The notes beneath the pieces were generated by a model. It was not told where the DNA came from and did not search any database. It was given only the letters and a program-made list of their open reading frames with translations. From IMG/VR virus record IMGVR_UViG_3300047357_000912, positions 1-23,202 of that record: a stretch of 23,202 nucleotides of DNA; one strand, given 5' to 3'. Below are positions 1 to 5,073 of this stretch, in pieces; the first letter of the stretch is position 1, and every line of letters begins with the position of its first letter. A program made the translations under genes and the position numbers. The DNA is from a virus.

Positions 1-4
1 CGCG

Positions 5-29
5 CAAGTGCTTGGTATTCAATGAGTTA
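5..29 (+). repeat. Palindromic 25-nt unit, copy 1 (degenerate)
   Basis: The left arm CAAGTGCTTG and right arm CAATGAGTTA are separated by 5 nt, the layout of the units found further right. The right arm differs from the consensus CAACGACTTA at three positions. The window begins in the cgcg just before it, so a GC spacer and a partner unit may lie to the left. It sits just upstream of the promoter of the gene at 95. Confidence 0.6.
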
Positions 30-59
30 GAACTATTTTCATTTTAATTGATTTTTTTC

Positions 60-94
60 TTGTGTTAATTGAAAAAGTGCCTTAGTATGTAGTT
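60..94 (+). promoter_or_regulatory. Early-type leaderless promoter for the gene at 95
   Basis: The -35 is TTGTGT at 60-65, the spacer is 17 bp, the -10 is TAGTAT at 83-88, and 6 nt follow before the ATG. A start point 7 nt after the -10 falls on the A of the start codon. A T-rich stretch precedes the -35, as at 1045. Confidence 0.75.
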
Positions 95-832
95 ATGATC
101 AAAACAACACTTCTCACATCAGGTAACCAAAAGATTCTCAAAGGCGAGAAATTAGGCTACATCACAAAAGGCATTCACCTTGCCCCAGCAAATTTGTCGG
201 GCTACGAAACTTGCCAATGGCGTTCCAAAGGTTGCACAATGTCTTGTTTGAATACGGCAGGTCGTGGTCAAATGGGATCTGTTCAAGATTCACGCATTAA
301 CAAAACAAAGTTATTCTTTGAGAAGAAAATGGAGTTTTTTGAAAAACTATCCAAAGAAATTACTTCTTCAATTAAGTCAGCACAAAAGAAAAGTATGCAA
401 GCTGTATTTCGTCCTAATCTTACAAGTGACATCATGTGGGAAAATGAGATCAATGAAGATGGTGCAACTATTCTCGAAAAGCATTCATCAACTCAATTTT
501 ATGATTATACAAAATCATTCAAGAGAATGTGCTCTTTTCTCGGCAAACCTTTTATTAAGGGCGAGGCAAAATTTCCTTCCAATTACCATTTGACTTTTTC
601 TCGTTCAGAGAATAATGACAAGAAATGCGAAATGGTTCTTTTAATGGGTGGCAATGTAGCCGTTGTATTTCGCAATCAATTGCCCAAGACATGGAAAGGT
701 TTTGAGGTCGTCAATGGTGATGAAACTGACTTGCGTTTTCTTGACAAGAAAGGTGTTGTCGTTGGCTTAATCGAGAAAGGAATGGCGAAGAAAGATGAAA
801 CAGGATTTGTAGTAGAAGGGACAAACTCATGA
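95..832 (+). CDS. GP88-like conserved phage protein with a Cys cluster
   Basis: This 245-residue protein resembles the 'gene product 88' family of phage and plasmid proteins, whose function is not known to me. Family-like motifs visible are GIHLAPANLSGY (26-37), a cysteine cluster CX6CX3C at residues 40, 47 and 51 followed by LNTAGRG, a TSDIMWE segment, QFYDYTK, NYHLTFSRSE, GNVAVVFRNQLP and a C-terminal GDETDLRFLDKKGVVVGL. The cysteines could bind a metal, but this is inference. The ATG is the first codon after a promoter with a 6-nt gap, so translation is probably leaderless. It is the first gene of a two-gene unit; the next ORF starts in its stop codon. The family assignment is from memory of motifs, so moderate to good confidence; gene reality is near certain. 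Confidence 0.85.
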   Translation: MIKTTLLTSGNQKILKGEKLGYITKGIHLAPANLSGYETCQWRSKGCTMSCLNTAGRGQMGSVQDSRINKTKLFFEKKMEFFEKLSKEITSSIKSAQKKSMQAVFRPNLTSDIMWENEINEDGATILEKHSSTQFYDYTKSFKRMCSFLGKPFIKGEAKFPSNYHLTFSRSENNDKKCEMVLLMGGNVAVVFRNQLPKTWKGFEVVNGDETDLRFLDKKGVVVGLIEKGMAKKDETGFVVEGTNS

Positions 833-960
833 ATAAATGGACAAAAGAAAAAGTAACAAATACATTCGATAATAATTTATCAATAACACTTCGGGAGCTT
901 TCTCAGCTCTCGGGGTGGTCAGTTACAGAGTTGAAAGAAGTTCTCCTAAGTGATTGGTAG
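829..960 (+). CDS. Small protein (43 aa) overlapping the GP88-like gene
   Basis: The ATG at 829 overlaps the TGA of the preceding gene (ATGA), a typical translational coupling arrangement. The product is 43 residues. Its last two thirds, SITLRELSQLSGWSVTELKE, reads like a short helix-turn-helix, as in small DNA-binding proteins, but the fragment is too short to assign. The 3' end of the gene runs into the first palindromic repeat unit (947-971), so the last residues LSDW are encoded by the repeat's left arm. No homologue is recognised. Reality is supported by the coupled start and a sensible composition. Confidence 0.6.
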   Translation: MNKWTKEKVTNTFDNNLSITLRELSQLSGWSVTELKEVLLSDW

Positions 961-1013
961 TCAACGACTTAGGCGGGCCGGGCCGCCGTAAGTGCTTGGC
1001 GCTCAACGACTTA
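947..1013 (+). repeat. 42-bp-period palindrome module A (two 25-nt units plus GC spacer)
   Basis: Unit 1 (947-971) has left arm TAAGTGATTG and right arm CAACGACTTA. The 17-nt spacer 972-988 contains GGCCGGGCC and can itself fold (GGCGG/CCGCC). Unit 2 (989-1013) has left arm TAAGTGCTTG and right arm CAACGACTTA. The right arms start exactly 42 bp apart (962 and 1004). The module lies between the end of the first + strand unit and the promoter for the gene at 1080. Confidence 0.9.
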
Positions 1014-1044
1014 CGACTATATGCGAAATTAATTCATTTTTTTC

Positions 1045-1079
1045 TTGTGTTAATTAGGTTTATGCCTTAGTTTATATAT
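1045..1079 (+). promoter_or_regulatory. Early-type leaderless promoter for the gene at 1080
   Basis: The -35 is TTGTGT at 1045-1050, then 17 bp, the -10 is TAGTTT at 1068-1073, then ATATAT and the ATG. The stretch TGCCTTAGT at the -10 is shared with the promoters at 60 and 2075. Confidence 0.8.
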
Positions 1080-1325
1080 ATGACATTAAAAGACAAAACA
1101 AACGGAAAAGAACTAACATTTGAACTCTTGCCAAACGGCATCCTAAAAGCATATGATTATCATTGTGGTTGGGATGTTTCATTCAAGAAAGTGGGCAACA
1201 CTTGGCAGGGTCATATGAATGGAGGATATGTCGGTTACAAAGGCATACTTGCACAACTTAACTTACTTCAACAAAATTTAGACGAAGTAAAACAATTAAT
1301 GAAAATGGTTGAAGAAATCGTTTAA
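1080..1325 (+). CDS. Hypothetical phage protein, 81 aa
   Basis: An 81-residue protein of unknown function. The N-terminal half looks beta-rich (short alternating hydrophobic segments, a YDYHCGWDVSF stretch, NTWQGHMNGGYVGYKG). The C-terminal third (about 58-80) is amphipathic helical with LLQQNLDEVKQLMKMVEEI and could be a short coiled coil. The start is fixed by the promoter with its 6-nt gap and there is no Shine-Dalgarno sequence, consistent with leaderless translation. It is the first gene of a four-gene unit (1080, 1337, 1537, 1733). I do not recognise a family. Confidence 0.8.
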   Translation: MTLKDKTNGKELTFELLPNGILKAYDYHCGWDVSFKKVGNTWQGHMNGGYVGYKGILAQLNLLQQNLDEVKQLMKMVEEIV

Positions 1326-1336
1326 CACATAAAGAT

Positions 1337-1522
1337 ATGATAATACAAATTGAAGACTACCGAGGAAATGATTTATGCTCTTTCTCTATTGATAATATTA
1401 GAGGATACGACATTAAAGATTTTAAAGATTGCAATTATGCCGACATGGACGAAGACGAGAATGGCGACCTATACATCAGAGTACAATTAGAAAAAGAAGA
1501 CTTGACACTATACTCAAACTAA
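1337..1522 (+). CDS. Hypothetical acidic protein, 61 aa
   Basis: A 61-residue acidic protein, second in the unit, 11 nt after the previous stop. It is rich in Asp and Glu (for example DMDEDENGDLYIRVQLEKEDL) and looks like a small beta-strand protein. The leader ends in AAAGATATG, the same as for the next gene, which supports this start. Small acidic proteins in early phage regions are often host-takeover factors, but nothing here specifies a target. No family recognised. Confidence 0.7.
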   Translation: MIIQIEDYRGNDLCSFSIDNIRGYDIKDFKDCNYADMDEDENGDLYIRVQLEKEDLTLYSN

Positions 1523-1536
1523 ACTATATTAAAGAT

Positions 1537-1728
1537 ATGATATTAACAGAACCAACACAAATTGAAGCATTCAGATATAAAACATTACTTCGGGGGCTAA
1601 GGCTTGAGCTTAACGGCTTGAAGATGTCAAGGGGTAGAAGTTGCTACTCTATCGTCAAGGAAGAGTTTGGCCTAAAAGGTAGCAAGCAAAAAGTTTACGA
1701 TCAATTCAAACAATTAATAGAAGGATAA
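1537..1728 (+). CDS. Small conserved-looking phage protein, 63 aa
   Basis: A 63-residue basic protein. The pattern LLRGLRLELNGLKMSRGRS followed by CYSIVKEEFGLKGSKQKVYDQF resembles a short protein I have seen in many phages, of unknown function; the arginine-rich loop and helical tail suggest nucleic acid binding, which is inference. The ATG at 1537 is preferred over an upstream alternative start at 1429 because 1429 would overlap the previous gene by over 90 nt, while 1537 has the leader ACTAAACTATATTAAA followed by GATATG. That leader recurs before the gene at 2528. Confidence 0.75.
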   Translation: MILTEPTQIEAFRYKTLLRGLRLELNGLKMSRGRSCYSIVKEEFGLKGSKQKVYDQFKQLIEG

Positions 1729-1732
1729 GACT

Positions 1733-1963
1733 ATGGAAGGATATAACGGATGGAAGAATTGGGCGACTTGGAATGTGGCTCTGTGGCTAGGTAATGACGA
1801 AGGGCTTTATAAAATAGCTCGTCGGTTCGTTCATTATAAAGATCTAGCCAATGAGCTAGAGAATTGTGGCGCAACAGAAACGCCCGACGGGGCGAGTTAT
1901 AAGGATGAGGATTTAGACACCTATGCCCTTGACGAGTGGATGATGGATGAAATGGAAGAATAA
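1733..1963 (+). CDS. Conserved phage protein with WKNWATWNVALW motif (DUF7249-like)
   Basis: A 76-residue acidic protein. The N-terminal motif YNGWKNWATWNVALWLGND (4-22) is widespread in phage, plasmid and cyanobacterial small proteins of unknown function; the DUF number is from memory and should be checked. The tail is very acidic (DEDLDTYALDEWMMDEMEE). The Shine-Dalgarno AAGGA at 1721-1725 lies inside the end of the preceding gene, giving a well-placed start 4 nt after that gene's stop, so the two are translationally linked. Last gene of its unit; a palindrome module starts 5 nt downstream of its stop. Confidence 0.85.
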   Translation: MEGYNGWKNWATWNVALWLGNDEGLYKIARRFVHYKDLANELENCGATETPDGASYKDEDLDTYALDEWMMDEMEE

Positions 1964-1968
1964 TTCCA

Positions 1969-2035
1969 TAACTCGCTTATAGTCAACGACTTAGGCGGGC
2001 CGGGCCGGCGCAAGTGCCTGACACTCAACGACTTA
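1969..2035 (+). repeat. 42-bp-period palindrome module B
   Basis: Unit 1 (1969-1993) has a degenerate left arm TAACTCGCTT and the exact right arm CAACGACTTA. The spacer 1994-2010 is 17 nt and contains GGCCGGGCC. Unit 2 (2011-2035) has left arm CAAGTGCCTG and the exact right arm. The right arms start at 1984 and 2026, again 42 bp apart. Confidence 0.9.
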
Positions 2036-2074
2036 CGACAATATTAAAATTAATTCATCTTTTTTTCTTTTTAT

Positions 2075-2109
2075 TTGACACGAAGGCTTTTATGCCTTAG
2101 TTTGTATAT
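2075..2109 (+). promoter_or_regulatory. Early-type leaderless promoter for the gene at 2110
   Basis: The -35 is a consensus TTGACA at 2075-2080, then 17 bp, the -10 is TAGTTT at 2098-2103, then GTATAT and the ATG. It shares ATGCCTTAGTTT with the promoter at 1045. Confidence 0.85.
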
Positions 2110-2499
2110 ATGATTAATTACGACATACCAAACAAACCTCTCTCACAATTTCAACCACAAAGCTTTGATTTTTCTGATCTTGACTTTCAACCACATCGTG
2201 GTGCTGATGATGCAGTTCAAGCAAGACTTGATTTTGATAATGGGCTTTCTATTTCTGTTGTCGCAGGTGAAGACGGCAGGGGAGGATTGTATGGCAGTGT
2301 GGAAGAAGATTTGTACGAATTTGCAATCTTTAACGAAAATGGAATGATTCCTCTTTCCCCTTCCGATGATGTTGTCGGTTGGCAATCTCCCGCCCAAGTA
2401 TCTATCCTAATGGCAAAAGCTCAAGTCGAGGGAAGCGTTTGGGTTGACGAACTTAAAGAAGACAAAACAGAATTTAGAAGAGATTTAGGTCTTGACTAA
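2110..2499 (+). CDS. Hypothetical phage protein, 129 aa
   Basis: A 129-residue acidic protein. The core RLDFDNGLSISVVAGEDGRGGLYGSVEEDLYEFAIF followed by a DDVVGWQSPAQVSILMAKAQ helix resembles a family of small phage proteins with an 'F/DNGYxxSVxxG ... YExAxxxxxG ... DDVxG' pattern, known to me only as hypothetical. The N-terminal 30 residues are low-complexity (PLSQFQPQSFDFSDLDFQPH). The start is fixed by the promoter with a 6-nt gap. First gene of a four-gene unit (2110, 2528, 2785, 2870). Function unknown. Confidence 0.8.
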   Translation: MINYDIPNKPLSQFQPQSFDFSDLDFQPHRGADDAVQARLDFDNGLSISVVAGEDGRGGLYGSVEEDLYEFAIFNENGMIPLSPSDDVVGWQSPAQVSILMAKAQVEGSVWVDELKEDKTEFRRDLGLD

Positions 2500-2527
2500 T
2501 TATAATAACTAAACTATATTAAACATT

Positions 2528-2788
2528 ATGGAATTAACACAAGAAGAAAGAATCGCCCTTATTAAAAACGCAGTCCTTGCAAGTCAAGGTGCATCCAACG
2601 TATTGGTCAACAACTTCGTTGAGGAAGTCAAAACCGAGGAAGTTATCGGAGAAAACGGATTATTTAATGTCGCCAACCATGACATCGAAGACGAGAAGCA
2701 ATTCCTCAATTCTGATGTTGCCGAAGACATTGACGAAGAAGATCAAGACATCGGAGTGTCTGACGAAATGAAAGGAGTCTACAAATGA
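2528..2788 (+). CDS. Hypothetical acidic protein, 86 aa
   Basis: An 86-residue strongly acidic protein with an N-terminal helix (MELTQEERIALIKNAVLASQG) and a C-terminal half dominated by Glu and Asp (DVAEDIDEEDQDIGVSDE). The composition is that of a DNA mimic or a flexible adaptor, but no family is recognised. The leader ACTAAACTATATTAAA is shared with the gene at 1537. The stop overlaps the start of a 26-codon ORF. Confidence 0.75.
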   Translation: MELTQEERIALIKNAVLASQGASNVLVNNFVEEVKTEEVIGENGLFNVANHDIEDEKQFLNSDVAEDIDEEDQDIGVSDEMKGVYK

Positions 2789-2865
2789 GCTACGACATAC
2801 TTTTATTCTTGCCTTGGGTCGTTGTATTTTATATGATGCACAAAGATATCATATCAAACAACTAA
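2785..2865 (+). CDS. Membrane microprotein, 26 aa
   Basis: The ATG at 2785 overlaps the TGA of the previous gene. A good Shine-Dalgarno (AAAGGAG, 2770-2776) lies 8 nt upstream, one of the few clear ones in this region. The 26-residue product has a single hydrophobic segment (ILLFLPWVVVFYMM, about 5-18) followed by a short polar tail, so it is a predicted single-pass membrane peptide. The next gene starts 4 nt after its stop. The coupling and ribosome binding site support it despite its length. Function unknown; small membrane peptides of phages can act on the host envelope or ion gradient. Confidence 0.6.
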   Translation: MSYDILLFLPWVVVFYMMHKDIISNN

Positions 2866-2869
2866 TTTA

Positions 2870-3097
2870 ATGAGTTCTTTTTTTATTGCTACAACTATTG
2901 GAGGGGGCAGTCAATTTGCCATGATGGAAGTGCCAACAACCGAAAAGCCTAGAAAGGGCGAATATATGCTTAGTGCCGACTGCGTAACTAAAAACTTAGA
3001 AAGTGGGCGCTTTAAAGATATGACCAAACAAGCACAGGGAGCATTTGGAAAACTATATGTTTTATTAGAAGATTTAGAGGCGCTTGATAAATACTAA
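2870..3097 (+). CDS. Hypothetical protein, 75 aa
   Basis: A 75-residue protein beginning SSFFIATTIGGGSQFAMMEVP, with a helical, charged C-terminus (GKLYVLLEDLEALDKY). No family is recognised. The start lies 4 nt after the stop of the microprotein; no strong ribosome binding site is seen, so it may depend on coupling. Last gene of its unit; repeat module C follows about 50 nt downstream. Confidence 0.7.
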   Translation: MSSFFIATTIGGGSQFAMMEVPTTEKPRKGEYMLSADCVTKNLESGRFKDMTKQAQGAFGKLYVLLEDLEALDKY

Positions 3098-3146
3098 ATC
3101 GATAAATAGTAAATCTACAAATAGCAAATAGTCATTTGCAATCCCC

Positions 3147-3250
3147 CAACCCGTTGATAATCAACGACTTACGATAATTTACCTAAGTGCTTGGTATTCA
3201 ACGACTTACGCGGGCCCGGCCGCCGTAACCTGTTGATTATCAACGACTTA
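3147..3250 (+). repeat. Palindrome module C (three 25-nt units)
   Basis: Units lie at 3147-3171 (left arm CAACCCGTTG), 3184-3208 (left arm TAAGTGCTTG) and 3226-3250 (left arm TAACCTGTTG), all with the exact right arm CAACGACTTA. The second and third units flank a 17-nt spacer (3209-3225) with GGCCCGGCC and keep the 42-bp period; the first and second are joined by a 12-nt AT-rich linker without the GC motif. Confidence 0.9.
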
Positions 3251-3265
3251 CGGTATTATTCTGCC

Positions 3266-3367
3266 ATGTTAGCTATAAGCCAGATTAATGCACAAGGAGA
3301 AAGGATTACTAGACCCATATTTAAAACCATCACTATTATGTCAATATTCATTATTTTGATTTTTTGA
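3266..3367 (+). CDS. Possible membrane microprotein, 33 aa
   Basis: A 34-codon ORF just after module C. The product has a polar N-terminal half (MLAISQINAQGERITRP) and a hydrophobic C-terminal half (FKTITIMSIFIILIF) that would span a membrane. TATTAT at 3254-3259 is followed by 6 nt and then the ATG, the same gap as the other leaderless promoters, but the matching -35 at 17 bp (TGTTGA) is poor and lies inside the repeat. It could be a real leaderless gene or chance. Confidence 0.35.
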   Translation: MLAISQINAQGERITRPIFKTITIMSIFIILIF

Positions 3368-3409
3368 TTCTCGTTATTATTAAAATTTTTTCTCTCTCTG
3401 TATAGTTGG

Positions 3410-3673
3410 TCATTTTACGAAGATTTGATTGATGTATTTTGTGGCTTGCTTGTTGCTTCCAAGCGTTACCTTAGATTGAAGGTTTTCGGCAATCTTGTTT
3501 ATCTTTGTTCTTGCTTCGCCCTTATCCTCGGCTTGTACTACAATTACATTATTGGTCATTACTGAGTTAATGAATGTATTGGTATTCGTGTTAAAAAGGG
3601 GAAGTTTTGAATCATCATTGCTGAAGATGTGGACATTTCCTGTGAAGGTTCTTTCTTTGTTATTCTTTATCAT
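3410..3673 (-). CDS. Hypothetical protein, 87 aa
   Basis: An 87-residue protein, Asn and Thr rich, with no recognised family. The C-terminal half (VIVVQAEDKGEARTKINKIAENLQSK) could be a beta strand followed by a helix. The start is set by a promoter with the 6-nt gap on the - strand. It is the last gene of the - strand row and converges on the + strand genes. Function unknown. Confidence 0.75.
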   Translation of the reverse strand: MIKNNKERTFTGNVHIFSNDDSKLPLFNTNTNTFINSVMTNNVIVVQAEDKGEARTKINKIAENLQSKVTLGSNKQATKYINQIFVK

Positions 3674-3708
3674 ATATACAATTTAAGGGTAAAAAGGGTA
3701 AAAGTCAA
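3674..3708 (-). promoter_or_regulatory. Leaderless promoter for the - strand gene starting at 3673
   Basis: On the - strand the -35 is TTGACT (3708-3703), then 17 bp, the -10 is TAAATT (3685-3680), then GTATAT and the ATG. AAATAGC precedes the -35, as at 4266. Confidence 0.8.
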
Positions 3709-3748
3709 GCTATTTAATGATTATTTTTCATTTATTTTACTTATTGCA

Positions 3749-3815
3749 TAAGTCGCTGTATACCAACGACTTACGAGGGCCTGGCCGCCGTAACCTGTTG
3801 ACTAACAACGACTTA
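3749..3815 (+). repeat. 42-bp-period palindrome module D
   Basis: Unit 1 (3749-3773) has left arm TAAGTCGCTG and the exact right arm. The 17-nt spacer 3774-3790 contains GGCCTGGCC. Unit 2 (3791-3815) has left arm TAACCTGTTG and the exact right arm. The right arms start at 3764 and 3806. The neighbouring genes are on the - strand, but the module keeps its + strand orientation. Confidence 0.9.
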
Positions 3816-3827
3816 GGGGGCTTAGTA

Positions 3828-4022
3828 TTAGTCTACTATGTTGAGGGGGGTAGGTAGTGGTGTATGGGCTATATAAGCCTCTAGCTCGTTAGCCTCTGCC
3901 TGTGCTATCCTGTCAAGGTCTGCCTGTGCAGCTATGCATTGCATCATAGCCGAGCCTGAGCCATTATTAGCTGCTTCGAGGTTATTGTCGATAATTTCTT
4001 GTAGTCTTTGTTTTTCGTTCAT
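3828..4022 (-). CDS. Hypothetical helical protein, 64 aa
   Basis: A 64-residue protein that is almost wholly helical (QRLQEIIDNNLEAANNG, then IAAQADLDRIAQAEANELEAYI), ending in a Pro-rich tail. It could form a small helical hairpin. No family is recognised. A leaderless promoter with a consensus TTGACA fixes the start. The + strand ORF in the same place has no promoter and is a shadow. Confidence 0.8.
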   Translation of the reverse strand: MNEKQRLQEIIDNNLEAANNGSGSAMMQCIAAQADLDRIAQAEANELEAYIAHTPLPTPLNIVD

Positions 4023-4057
4023 ATATATAAGGTAGTCTATTGGATGGGTGGTGTCAA
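4023..4057 (-). promoter_or_regulatory. Leaderless promoter for the - strand gene starting at 4022
   Basis: On the - strand TTGACA (4057-4052), 17 bp, TACCTT (4034-4029), 6 nt, ATG. The first eight spacer bases CCACCCAT nearly match those of the promoter at 5068 (CCACGCAT), suggesting the two were copied from each other. Confidence 0.85.
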
Positions 4058-4060
4058 GCG

Positions 4061-4231
4061 TTATCGTGATATAATCACTAATCTTTCGCCCGTTCTTTGC
4101 TTGTGTTGTCTTTGTAGTTGGCTAGCTATTTGCATAGCCTTAGCTGAATTTGTAGCGTTATCTATTAGCTTGCCGAACATAGTAATGTTGAGCCATTTGG
4201 TGAAATTCTTGTTTAATGTAATTGTTATCAT
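4061..4231 (-). CDS. Small basic protein, 56 aa
   Basis: A 57-codon ORF revealed by its promoter, too short for usual cut-offs. The protein (MITITLNKNFTKWLNITMFG at the start) is basic and helical, with KAMQIASQLQRQHKQRTGER near the C-terminus, which could bind nucleic acid or form a coiled coil. No family recognised. The stop lies only 4 nt before the -35 of the next - strand promoter. A longer ORF on the opposite strand here (4008-4244) is judged a shadow because it lacks a promoter and has an implausible cysteine-rich sequence. Confidence 0.75.
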   Translation of the reverse strand: MITITLNKNFTKWLNITMFGKLIDNATNSAKAMQIASQLQRQHKQRTGERLVIISR

Positions 4232-4266
4232 ATATATAACATAGGGGCATATGTGCGTAATGTCAA
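4232..4266 (-). promoter_or_regulatory. Leaderless promoter for the - strand gene starting at 4231
   Basis: On the - strand TTGACA (4266-4261), 17 bp, TATGTT (4243-4238), 6 nt (ATATAT), ATG. AAATAGC precedes the -35. Confidence 0.85.
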
Positions 4267-4306
4267 GCTATTTGGCGATTTATTTTCATTTATTTTGTTT
4301 ATTACA

Positions 4307-4405
4307 TAAGTCCTTGTATATCAACGGCTTACGCCGGCCGGGCCGCCGTAAGTGCCTGATAGTCAACGACTTACGGCAGAATTCTTACTGATAATCAACG
4401 ACTTA
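4307..4405 (+). repeat. Palindrome module E (three 25-nt units)
   Basis: Units lie at 4307-4331 (left arm TAAGTCCTTG, right arm CAACGGCTTA with one change), 4349-4373 (left arm TAAGTGCCTG, exact right arm) and 4381-4405 (left arm ATTCTTACTG, exact right arm). The first pair flanks a 17-nt spacer (4332-4348) with GGCCGGGCC and has the 42-bp period; the third follows after 7 nt. Confidence 0.9.
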
Positions 4406-4423
4406 GGGCGATAGCATTGTGCA

Positions 4424-4474
4424 CAAAAAAGCCCACATAGTAGGCTATTGAATAGGTCAACTATGCGAGGGCTT
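4424..4474 (-). terminator. Intrinsic terminator for the - strand gene at 4473-4781
   Basis: Read on the - strand, AAGCCC (4474-4469) pairs with GGGCTT (4434-4429), and CATAG pairs with CTATG inside it. The right arm is followed by a run of T (4428-4424 and part of the arm). The stem overlaps the stop codon of the gene. Confidence 0.7.
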
Positions 4475-4781
4475 AGAACACTAGAGGATCGGGCAACTTA
4501 TTAGGCGAAGCGAACCAATCGGATGGGTCAATTCCTTGACCATTTAGTACGGGCTCAAATTTGAATTGGCAAACTCCGGCATTTGCTATACCGTTAACTC
4601 GTTCGCGTGTGGTAGGGGTGTTCCATCCTGCAAGCGACCACCTGACCAAGCCGTCAGGGTCACGCTTCACAATAGCGTTACCATGTAGCCAAACGGTCTG
4701 ACCGTCCGTGCGTGTATTGCCCACCTTTAAAGATGTGCCTTGATTGAATGCTTGCTTAATTTGTTCTGTTACTTTTCTCAT
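4473..4781 (-). CDS. Conserved small phage protein with AGWNTPTTRERVNGI motif
   Basis: A 102-residue protein. The segments SLKVGNTRTDGQTVWLHGNAIV (17-38) and SLAGWNTPTTRERVNGI (49-65) match a widespread small phage protein of unknown function in which a 'LHGN.I' strand is followed by 'LAGW.T.TTRERLN'. It looks like a compact beta-rich fold. No leaderless promoter is found in front; the start lies 63 nt after the stop of the - strand gene at 4845, so it is likely the second gene of that unit. A terminator overlaps its stop. Confidence 0.85.
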   Translation of the reverse strand: MRKVTEQIKQAFNQGTSLKVGNTRTDGQTVWLHGNAIVKRDPDGLVRWSLAGWNTPTTRERVNGIANAGVCQFKFEPVLNGQGIDPSDWFASPNKLPDPLVF

Positions 4782-4844
4782 GTTATTTATTTGTGTAGGC
4801 TAGACCGATTATTATTGAGGTTATTATATAAATTATTAGCATAT

Positions 4845-5033
4845 TTATTTGCCTAGATATTGTTTTACTTGTTTGATTGTCGCAGGAATTAAGTCAGCAA
4901 AAAAAACTTCTGACTCAATGTCTTGCTTGTGGTGTTTCACATAGGCTATTGCTAGGGCTTGATTTGCTCGCACTACACGAACGGCTTTATTGTTTGACTG
5001 ACTGTGATAGATTGCTCCGTTATTAATTTTCAT
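4845..5033 (-). CDS. Hypothetical basic protein, 62 aa
   Basis: A 62-residue basic protein (NNGAIYHSQSNNKAVRVVRA, then ALAIAYVKHHKQ, then LIPATIKQVKQYLGK). The order strand-strand-helix-helix is only a guess from hydrophobicity. No family recognised. A leaderless promoter with TTGACA fixes the start. It probably shares its transcript with the conserved gene at 4473-4781. Confidence 0.8.
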   Translation of the reverse strand: MKINNGAIYHSQSNNKAVRVVRANQALAIAYVKHHKQDIESEVFFADLIPATIKQVKQYLGK

Positions 5034-5068
5034 ATATACAAGGTAATTGATTAAATGCGTGGTGTCAA
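5034..5068 (-). promoter_or_regulatory. Leaderless promoter for the - strand gene starting at 5033
   Basis: On the - strand TTGACA (5068-5063), 17 bp, TACCTT (5045-5040), GTATAT, ATG. The -35 lies 6 nt past the stop codon of the gene upstream (5074). Confidence 0.85.
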
Positions 5069-5073
5069 ACTAT

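Noticed and set aside
972-988. GC hairpins as intrinsic terminators
   Set aside because: No T-run follows the stem in any module and the orientation does not follow gene direction.
947-1013. The repeats as integron attC sites
   Set aside because: A long folded stem is possible, but the arms do not match the attC core patterns RYYYAAC and GTTRRRY and no integrase is seen in the window.
1429-1536. Upstream extension of the gene at 1537
   Set aside because: It would overlap the preceding gene by more than 90 nt; the ATG at 1537 has the shared leader.
3495-3686. + strand ORF of 63 codons
   Set aside because: It is opposite the - strand gene at 3410-3673, which has a clear promoter.
4008-4244. 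+ strand ORF of 78 codons
   Set aside because: It is the shadow of two - strand genes with strong promoters; its own sequence is Cys and Leu rich with no start signal.
947-4405. The repeats as a CRISPR array
   Set aside because: Units are palindromic and paired at a fixed 42 bp with a conserved GC spacer, not separated by variable spacers, and no cas genes are present.
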